NCBI GenBank assembly: GCA_033064195.1
Contig: JARBJD010000019.1
Span: forward strand, 425,170 to 489,169
Origin: Blattamonas nauphoetae
Taxonomy: Eukaryota > Preaxostyla > Oxymonadida
Direction: 5' to 3'
Length of the DNA: 64,000 bases
Part shown: positions 26,001 through 34,174 of the stretch, one piece after another
Layout of the letters: each line of letters begins with the position of its first letter
How positions within the stretch are numbered: position 1 is the first letter of the stretch
Notes under the pieces: generated by a model
Told to the model about the DNA's origin: nothing
The model's input: the letters and a program-made list of their open reading frames with translations, nothing else
The model's database searches: none
Position numbers and translations under genes: made by a program

Positions 26001-26479
26001 TGAGTTGTGAAGAGCAGCGCTTTCCATCGATTTGAACTCGTCAAAATCGACAAGCACGAATGGGCTGTCTTCAAAAGAATCTAAGGAAGCCAAACACTGG
26101 TCAATTCCAACACGGATCATTTTCGGAAGAGAGGGAGATTTTGCGAGAGTGGAGAGGGAGGAATGAAGCATGCGTCGATTGATGATCGAAATGCCGTTCT
26201 TCGAACATTCATTGAGAACACGAAGGATGGATTGGATGAGTCTGCCCATTTGGCGTTCATTCTTCTCGTCAACCAAGTCATTATCCCGAAGTAAAAGCGG
26301 AACGATTTGCCAAACTCTTGAGTTCACAACAGCATCTGGTTGTGACATTCCTCGTTCTAATTCTTCGATAGCAGTATCGATTGTGATTTCTTTCTGACAT
26401 CAGAGAGAAAGAGAGTTATTCATGTTGAAACAAGGAAGATTCGGACCTTCAGACTTTGATTGGAACGAAATAGGAGATC
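23009..26479 (-). CDS. Cassette gene B: module-SPRY-like plus module-HECT E3 ubiquitin ligase
   Basis: Visible exons, 5' to 3': mini-exon 26479-26447, 26393-24972, mini-exon 24895-24863, 24811-23009, all phase 0, giving about 1,096 residues. Exon 26393 carries the shared module, a charged coiled coil with repeated E-E-E-K-K-K-R-E-E-D-S-R-R units, and a SPRY-like domain. Exon 24811 carries the module again, a second coiled coil, and a full HECT domain (last 365 residues, usual size about 350). It ends in the catalytic motif G-H-T-C-F-N. The active Cys codon is at 23107-23105, 31 residues plus the last Phe before the end, as in HECT ligases. HECT enzymes form a ubiquitin thioester and transfer ubiquitin to substrates, so this should be an active E3. 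The true first exon, upstream of 26479, is not identified. Use of both cassettes in one mRNA is inferred from splice-site phase; the two halves could also be separate genes. Confidence 0.8.
24193..24565. repeat. Near-identical block shared with 29870-30242
   Basis: About 370 bp encoding coiled coil plus part of the shared module are identical in the HECT gene and the kinase-LysM gene except for a substitution or two. Homology stops abruptly on the left, where HECT and kinase begin, and falls to about 90% on the right. This is the mark of recent duplication or gene conversion. Confidence 0.85.
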
Positions 26480-27430
26480 CTGGATGAATGGGAAAACAAT
26501 GGGGTGAGAATAGTGAGGAAAATGGAGGAAGGATCAAGACATAGATTATGACATACAGAGTCATGCCCTGGAAACATTTCGACAGGCTGTGATCGAGCCA
26601 GAAATAATTCCTCATCTAAACTGGATTCTCACACCACTTCCCAATATATCATGAATACTTCTGAACGTGCATGAGTCGAATCTCTCCAATGATATCGAAC
26701 CAGCACTTATATAACACAAGGAATGGACACAGCAAAGCGATCTGGACAACGCTCAATTTTCAAGCCAGTCGAGTCTATAATCCATCCACTCTTACCCAAT
26801 GCGAACAATGATGCATTATTGAATTGATCAACAATCTGTCACTTATGAAGCGCGTCAGCGAGGACAGTGAACGAGACCACAAAAGTGTTGAGACAAAAGA
26901 CTTCATCACAAAACCGTTCTCCATGACGTGAAGCATTGCTTCATCCAATTTTCCGCTTTTTCGTATTCGATGGGATGTGTTGATATTATCATGTCATGAT
27001 ATCACATTCAGAAAGAGAAGAATGAAATGTGACAACTTCAAGTTCTCACGTTTGTTGTAATACAGTGACGAAATACTCCTCCTCCTCACCTACATTGCAT
27101 GATCATCCTCAATTATGATGTCCCGATCTTCATTCAGATGCATCTCGCTGGAAAAGTGGCATCAAACAATGACCGACTTCGCCGCACTTTTCTTGTTGAC
27201 CCAGATGGTATTGTTGCCAACATTACACTTGAACCTCATCTCCCACGTCAGGGATGGACCTTTCAAGAATTCCACCAAGAAATGGCGATCCATGTCGCTT
27301 GAAAGATCAACATATCTTTCAGTCGCTCTGTCTCCAGGTCCTAATCTCGGCCTCCGTTCAAAACACGAGAGAAGACAAGCAGAAACATAGTCAGTCGTCA
27401 TGAAATCAGAAACAGTGAGGAACAATGTGA
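26480..27430. pseudogene. Decayed upstream region of cassette unit B (duplicate of 20985-22085)
   Basis: Aligned with the left duplicate over its length. Minus-strand remnants at 26530-26640 (N-Y-F-W-L-D-H then a GTATGT donor) and 26660-26860 contain stops. The conserved segment 27110-27310 has no recognised product on either strand. No intact gene is visible. Confidence 0.4.
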
Positions 27431-28085
27431 TGACGGCCCAAATCAGATATCGGACACAGTGCAGTAGCTCTTGCATCAGCGGCACTGAAGATTGCGGAGA
27501 ACTACAAGACAGTGTTCATGCTGAACACATTCGGCTCGCCTGTGACGACGACATTGATCCGTGAGCGGCAGAAGCAATACCCGTCGTGGTACACAAACAA
27601 GCGTGTGGCGGGATTGTACAGCGTGGTGGGGACGAACTACTTCGGGTTTGACGACACGGGTGTGGTGACGGGGATTCTGTGGGGATGGCGCGGAGAGAGT
27701 GGGTATGTGAACGGATGGCGGTTTGGGCAGTTTGCGGGGCAGGGGGATCCCAGACATGACAGGGGCGCAGATGGGGGCATTGCTGGGTCTGTCGTCGGTG
27801 TTCTCGACGTTGGAGCGTGGGGAGATTCTTTTGAAGAAAGGGCATGTGGGAGTGTATGTGGGGGACGGGGTGGCAGTGGAGGCGACGACGGAGTGGACAA
27901 ACAGTGTTGCGCGGACAGCGGTGTCGAATTTGAAGGAGGAGCCTGGTCTGCACTCGCGGAAGTGGGAGAAGCATGAGAAGTTGGAATCCGATCATCTCCA
28001 TCTTGATCCTCGCTTCTTGGTGTCTGCGTTCCGATTTGATCTTCGGAATGGGAAGAACAAGGTGACGAACGAGATTCGTGACACT
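27431..28085 (+). pseudogene. NlpC/P60-type peptidoglycan hydrolase relic, copy 2
   Basis: The better preserved copy. One frame gives A-V-A-L-A-S-A-A-L-K-I-A-E-N-Y-K-T-V-F, then S-W-Y-T-N-K-R-V, N-Y-F-G-F-D-D-T-G-V-V-T-G-I-L-W-G-W. The next frame continues G-I-P-D-M-T-G-A-Q-M, then G-H-V-G-V-Y-V-G-D-G-V-A-V-E-A and R-K-W-E-K-H-E-K-L. The break between them is a single shift in a run of G near 27745. The order of motifs matches NlpC/P60-like peptidoglycan amidases/endopeptidases of Gram-positive bacteria and their phages. The catalytic Cys is replaced by Asp (Glu in copy 1). The gene also lacks a proper 5' end. Confidence 0.62.
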
Positions 28086-28426
28086 GCCAAGTCGACTGTG
28101 AGCTGCCTGTGTCATCTTTCTGGTTGGTCTGTTTGCCTTCGCTCGGATGTGGGTGAACATACTGATCCAGACCAACGAGGAGGGATTGAAGTCGTTCGCT
28201 GGGCTTCCAAACTCCCGCGACGAGGGAGAAACGTAACTTTTTCCACTTCGAGAGTTTCTCAATACCGATTTTTGACCAACATACAGAATGGATCAATCAA
28301 ACAGGACAAAGAAATGAAGAAAGATGGAAAAGATGCTCAGACATCGACGAGGTTGGTGTGATAGTGAACTCAAAGATTAGTGAAAAAAAAATGAAAATGC
28401 GAGCAAGAAAGATAACACAAGCAGCA

Positions 28427-31400
28427 TCAGGGTTTATAGTACAACACTTGACCCGGATAGATCATGTTCGGCTCCTTCATCCCATTTCTCTCCATCAGAG
28501 CAGCCACAGAAGTGCCGAGTCTGGCGGCAATTGCATTGAGTGTGTCTCCTGTTTGGACGGTGTACGACCGACCACTCTTCTCCATCTTTTCCCTCACTTC
28601 TTTAAGATCGGTGAGAGTTCTCTTCAATTCATCTGATAGCTTCTCTTTTTCTCTCTCTGATTGTTCTTTCTGTTCCGCATCCATCAGCTTCCAAATTCCT
28701 TCCGCTGAGTTCACAATGCAGCGGAACGTCTTCCCACGAGACAACTGGCGACTGGTCAATCGAGTCTCGGCACTCTGATTCAACATCAAAGTGGGAGAGA
28801 GATAAGAAGGGATGATGAAAAGAGAAGAGGAAGGCAGACAGGATCCATCATTCGCATCAGCAGCTCTCGCTCTGCCTCTCCACACGAATTCGGAATCTGA
28901 GTCGCTTTGAAGGACGTGATTTCTTTAATCATCTGAACGACTTTCAAACTCTTGAAAGGCGGCTCTCCAAACAGCAGCCGATACAGCACAACACCCAACG
29001 CCCACACATCCCCCTCACACGTCGCTGCTCCCGACTCTGAGTTCAGTCTCTCCGGCGACACATACAGCGGAGGCATCTCAAATTCAGTGAGGTTCACATC
29101 TTCAGAATATGTTTCCCCAAAACCACCTTCGAAGTCGAACAGAGGACCAGAGAAGAGGGAGGGAGTGATACGGATGAGAGAGAGAAAGAAGATGCATACA
29201 GAGCTTCACATGGCCATCTTCGTCCATCAGGATGTTCTCCATTTTGATATCGCCGTGTGATATCCTTCCATCTGTGTGGTTGTGTATATGATCCAGTGCG
29301 GACGTAATATCCTCCATCACTCGATATACTTCCTGATACAGTCAATCCACCAACAATATGAAGACAATACGAAGACCAAAAAACAAGTATGAGAGAGAAA
29401 AGATGAATAAAAGGTGATTGGCGAACACACATCTCGAGGCATCTGGATGTTCCTTGATGTATAGTCGTGAACAACATCGGCAAGAGATATTCCGCCCAGT
29501 TCCATCACCATCACTTTTGCGTTGTCCATTGTGATGACTTCCTTCAGTTTGATGATTCGAGGATGCGAGAATGTTTTCAGCCTTCCAACTTCACGATCGA
29601 AGCGGTCTTTGTGTTTCTGCGTCATACACGGCACTATCTTTCCTGCATAGTGGATGTTGGTCGACTTTTCAATCAATTCCACAACAGTCCCAAATCCACC
29701 AGAGTTGATGATTCGGACAAACGAATCTGAGCGGGATACAGAGATTCAATTGGATAATGAAATCGACAACAGGCACATACACCCATCAGGGTATTGGACA
29801 ATGTCAGTGAGAGATTGTTCGCCCAGTTTCATCTCTCTATCTTCTGATTCCTTCAGATTCGTCTCGACCTTCTGCAATTCGATTAGGAGTTGTTCTATTC
29901 TCGTTTCCGCTCCTCTGATTGCGATTTCCGTTGCATGTTCCCGTTCCTTCGCTCTTTCCAATTTCGCTTCTGCTTCTTTCCTTTCCTCCCTTTCTTTCCT
30001 CAGCTTCTCCTCGTCGTCTTTCAGTTGTCGTTGGAGAGTCGCGATGGTGTTGCTCAGCTGGCCGATCTCTTCTTTTTGGTTCGAAGATGTTTGCGTGTGG
30101 TCAAGAACAGCGTCTTCCATCGACTTGAACTCATTCGCATCGACAAGCATGGAAGGTCCGTCCTTGACAGAATCCAAGGAAGCCAAGCATCGGTCAACAC
30201 CATCACGGATCGTCTTGTCGGGAGTGGAAGACGTGGCGAGATTGGAGAGGGAGGAATGAAGCATGCGTCGATTGACAAGAGAGATGTCGTTCTTCGAACA
30301 CTCGTTGAGAACATGAACGATGGATTGGATGAGTTTCTCCATTTTGGGGATGTTCTTCTCTTCAAGCAAGTCATCGTCTCGCAGCAGATTCGGAATGTTC
30401 TGCCACACTCCTGAGTTCACAATCTCTTCTGGTTGTGACACTCCTCTTTCTAATTCTTCGATGGTTGTGTTGATTTTGTTGTCGATCTGAAATCAGAGAG
30501 AGTGTCATTGAAGTGAAAACATGAACGAATCGTACCTTCAAATGCTTGTTCAGGCTTTTCTGGAGATCCTGAATGCATGAATGAATTATGATAGTGACGG
30601 AATATCACAAAAGATAGAGACAGAATGAGAGAACAGAGAACGGGATACAGAGTGAAGGGTTTTTTGCTTGGTTTGGCGAATGGTGTCTGTTCGAAGAAGA
30701 TGAAGGACTTCAATTGGTTGATTCTGGTTGTGTGTTGAGATTGCGAGGCAGAGAGGAGAAGGGATGCCAGTGAAGATTTTAGGTTGTTCCTCATCGTCCA
30801 CAAACAGTCGGGCTTCTCTCTTCCTCATGTTCACTCGAATCGCTGCTGTCTGCCCAACTTGAGTGTCTCGCGTATTTGTTCCTGTTGGCTTGATTTCTAT
30901 CCCTGTTTTCCACATCTCTCCACTGTAAAGAAGGAAATCACCACCAATCCCACCATCATAGGCACTACAATCCGCATGTGTGGCATTGTCTGGAAGTGGA
31001 TGCTTGAGGAAACCAAGCGCTGAAAAGATGAGAAGAGAGAAGAACATACTCACATTCCAGAGTGGGTCATTTCCTCTGATTTTGAGTTCCCACTCTCCCT
31101 CGTCGATCGGAAAAGTAAATGCTGTTCTCCAATCATTGCCCTCGTCAAGTTTGATGATTTGTGTGAGGGTGGTTGGAGTAAGTCTGTGAGCGGTTCGGTC
31201 GACAGTTTGGAGAGATTCAGTTCCTTTCCATTCTGTTCGAAGCATCATTCTCATCCGTTCTATCTTCTCAGTCATCTCTCTCTTCTCTCTCTCACTCTTC
31301 TCCTTCTCTTCTCGAGTTTCTTCAAGTTCTTTCACGATCTTCTTCATTTCATCCGATAACTTCTCTTTTTCTTTCTCGGCCTTCTTCAGCCTCTCCTCTG

Positions 31401-31913
31401 CCATCTGCTTCGCATCATTAAGCTTCGAAGCTGTTTGAGTGCTCTGAGAAGCGTCTTCCATCGAATGCAACTCGTCAGCATCGACAAGCACGAATGGGCC
31501 GTCCTCAAAAGAATCCAAGAAAACCAAGCACTGACCAATCTCAACACGGATCATTTTGGGTAGAGAGGGAGTTTTTGAGAGAGTGGAGAGGGAGGAATGA
31601 AGCATGCGTCGATTGACAACGGAAATGTCATGCTTCAAACACTCGTTGAGAATCTGAAGGATCGACTGGATGAGTCTGCCCAGTTTGTGTTGATTCACCT
31701 CTTCAAGCAGGACACTGTCTCGCAACAGATTCGGAATGTTTTGCCAAACTCTCGAGTTCACGATCGCTTCTGGTTGGGACGTTCCTCTTTCTAATTCTTC
31801 AATTGCTGTATCGATTGTTCCTTCTTTCTGACATCAGAGAGAAAGAGATAAATTCAAGCTAAAATAAAGAAGGATCTGACCTTCGAACTTGAAGTTGAAT
31901 CGAGCTGGAGATC
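28427..31913 (-). CDS. Cassette gene A: module-SPRY-like plus module-protein kinase-LysM
   Basis: Exons, 5' to 3': mini-exon 31913-31881, 31827-30649, mini-exon 30568-30536, 30486-29781, 29726-29431, 29332-29200, 29126-28840, 28774-28427. Phases agree throughout, giving about 1,000 residues. The first large exon is module, coiled coil and SPRY-like domain. The next begins with the module and coiled coil again. A kinase domain follows: glycine loop S-G-G-F-G-T-V-V, Lys in Y-A-G-K-I, Glu in R-E-V-G, S-H-G-D-I-K-M-E-N in place of H-R-D, and S-P-E-R-L for A-P-E. The DFG site is abnormal: the only AG acceptor yields K-L-C-G-F-G, so it may be a pseudokinase. The last exon is a short coiled coil and a LysM domain (Y-T-V-Q-T-G-D-T-L, then M-I-Y-P-G-Q-V-L-Y), which typically binds peptidoglycan or chitin. 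No signal peptide is seen. The 5' end is unresolved and the two halves might be separate genes. Confidence 0.78.
29870..30242. repeat. Near-identical block shared with 24193-24565
   Basis: The partner of the block in the HECT gene. The repeated part covers the coiled coil and the C-terminal part of the shared module only; the kinase exons lie outside it. Confidence 0.85.
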
Positions 31914-32409
31914 CTGAAGAGATGATAAAGAATGATGACACAAAATTGTGGAAGGAAGTGGATGGAGAAAGGATCAGTCATCGACATACAGAATCATGTG
32001 CTGGTAACATCAGAACAAAAGGTGATCGAGCCGACATGAATTCATTAGAAAACAAGTCAAGTGACCATCCTCTCGCATTTTGTTGACCAAGTTGGAGTTT
32101 GGCATCATGAGCGAAATTGTACATTTTGCCCCCCGACCACCCGTCCTACCTCCCTCGGGCGGTTCTCGAAGCCCAATACTCAATCCACTCCGATCCACTC
32201 CTCGATTCTCAAAGAGAACGAAAACGAAGACAAAGTAGTTCTTCACTTTAACCGTAGCTCTTCATTTCTGTAGGAATAATCGATCGTCTCATTGATGAAT
32301 CACTGGCCCCTCTTCTCTGTGGTATTTTTCCCTCATCCTCACCTCGCCAGTTTTCGACAATACCTCTCTCTATTCCTTTGGATCACCACTTGACAATGTT
32401 CAATTTCAG

Positions 32410-33170
32410 GTTGTTGATACAATTCAAGGAACGAAACAAGATTTCACGATTGGGTTTGTTCAAATTCGCCGAGATATGGTCCATCCAGCAAACCAACAAG
32501 AACTCCCAAAATACAGATTAGAAAGATGGAGCGGAACAAGATTTTCCGTGTATCTGTCCCAAAATGGTCCAATGATCCTTCCAGGAAGACAGGAACTACT
32601 AACTGCGAGACTCGATATTTTAGTCAAAGAGGCATTAGAACTCTACGTACGTGAAAATAGAGCTCCTCCCTCCACAATCATCATGTACAGAGATGGTGTT
32701 GGTGATTCTCAATTCGAAGCTGCCGTCCAAAGTGAATACAGCATGATGATCAAAGGCATCCGCGACTACACGCCACAAACTGCGTATCGCCCGCAAACTA
32801 CAAATATTATGGTCAACAAGAGAATCAACCATCGCTTTTTCACTCCAGACGGGCAGAATGTCCAACCAGGAACTGTTATCGACACTGTCGTGACCTCTCC
32901 TCTCTTCTACGACTTCTTCCTTGTTGCACAAGCTGTGGACCACTTTACCACAGCACTCCCAACACGATTTGTTGTTTTGCAAAGCGATTTGAGTGGACCA
33001 ACCACCAGCTGCAAGACTTCACATCCCAACTCTGCCATCTCTACTGCAACTACCCTGGCGCTATCAGTCTTCCGATGCCTGTTCAAGTTGCCCACAAACT
33101 CAGCCTGTACTCTCAGGACATTCTGGACGGAGCAAATTCAAAGATCTCCACACTCCCGTTCATCTTTTGA
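32410..33170 (+). pseudogene. PIWI domain of an Argonaute/Piwi protein, truncated and frameshifted
   Basis: Directly after a splice-acceptor-like site (TTCAATTTCAG) an open frame reads V-V-D-T-I, then F-T-I-G-F-V-Q-I-R-R-D. It continues into PIWI motifs: I-I-M-Y-R-D-G-V-G-D (Asp of the catalytic tetrad), N-K-R-I-N-H-R-F-F, P-G-T-V-I-D, Y-D-F-F-L-V, P-T-R-F-V-V-L. Near 32988 one base appears to be missing from a T run. The next frame goes on E-W-T-N-H-Q-L-Q-D-F, then L-C-H-L-Y-C, and V-A-H-K-L-S (catalytic His), ending TGA at 33168-33170. MID, PAZ and N domains are absent. A possible short upstream peptide begins with ATG at 32107, but it does not connect cleanly. Argonautes cleave or repress RNA guided by small RNA; this copy is probably dead unless the shift is an assembly error. 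Confidence 0.75.
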
Positions 33171-33372
33171 TTTCGATCTCACCATCATTAAATGATTATT
33201 CAAATAACTCAGACACAATCACACTTCATTGAAACTATTTAGCATAACAAATAAGAAATTGATGGTGGGACGGAATAATACTGTCTCATAGAGAAGAAAT
33301 GAGAAGTCGTCCACCCCATACTTATTTTCGTTTCGTTTTCGAGATAATCCTCATCATTCTATTTTGAATAAT

Positions 33373-33771
33373 ATGCACAAAAGCACTGTCGGACGAATCA
33401 TACTCTCAATAACGACTGCTATTAATGTTTTGGTCGCCACCGGATTTTCCATCTCCGGAATAATTAGTCCGGCCTCTATGCTTCCGGCTGGGACCGAAAC
33501 AGGCGAAGGTGCATTCATTTTTTCGTTATATTCAGCCGCCCGCACACTTCCGTTGGCCGGGCTTGCTCTTTTCGTGATTATTGCCCGACACACTCAATCT
33601 CTCATTGCTTTGGCGATGCTGGCGGGTATCGTGCAGGTACTTGACGGAATCATCGGAATATACCAGCAGGATGTGCTCAAATCAATCGGACCGTTCTTTC
33701 TAGCTGTAGCACAGTTTGTAGCGACATGGATCTTCTGGCAATTGTCCAAGAAGAAGTTAGAGAAAAAATAA
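33373..33771 (+). CDS. Small four-helix membrane protein of bacterial type
   Basis: An intronless 132-residue frame starts at ATG 33373. It has four hydrophobic segments: I-I-L-S-I-T-T-A-I-N-V-L-V; F-I-F-S-L-Y-S-A-A-R-T-L-P-L-A; L-I-A-L-A-M-L-A-G-I-V-Q-V-L; and F-F-L-A-V-A-Q-F-V-A-T-W-I-F-W. The tail is Lys-rich (S-K-K-K-L-E-K-K), so the C-terminus is probably cytosolic. The pattern resembles small bacterial membrane proteins of unknown function (DUF4267/DoxX-like size and layout), but I cannot fix the family. The absence of introns, and composition unlike its neighbours, suggest transfer from bacteria. It is next to a decayed PIWI copy. Confidence 0.7.
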   Translation: MHKSTVGRIILSITTAINVLVATGFSISGIISPASMLPAGTETGEGAFIFSLYSAARTLPLAGLALFVIIARHTQSLIALAMLAGIVQVLDGIIGIYQQDVLKSIGPFFLAVAQFVATWIFWQLSKKKLEKK

Positions 33772-34174
33772 CTTGTTTCCACGTCTGTGTGTATTCACTG
33801 TGAGTCGTTTTTTCAGATTGAAGAGGGGAGGAGTAGAAAATTTGTAGATGTATCCTTGTGAACGAACTAGACTGGAACGGTTCCCTTCTGAGCAACCAAT
33901 GTGAGCCGCTCACGCTATAGTGTGAGAAAAACCTGAGAAAGGCAGTATGCACTGGAAATGAGACACTTCGATCAGTTTCAACATGTGTACATAACTTGAG
34001 AATTCGATCTCGTTCATGTCTGAATCCTGCCTTGGAAAATCATGAATCCAGGCTCATGTGCACTTATGATGTTCATCACACAAGATTGATGAAATATGGT
34101 CATTGTTTTGATTGAATTAATCTGAAGTGTCATCTCCACACACACTTTTGGTCAGATCTCCACACAAGTCTCAT
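33772..34174. other. Intergenic, nothing recognised
   Basis: About 400 bases without a plausible exon or repeat. The right end presumably contains the promoter of the phosphatase gene. Confidence 0.5.
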
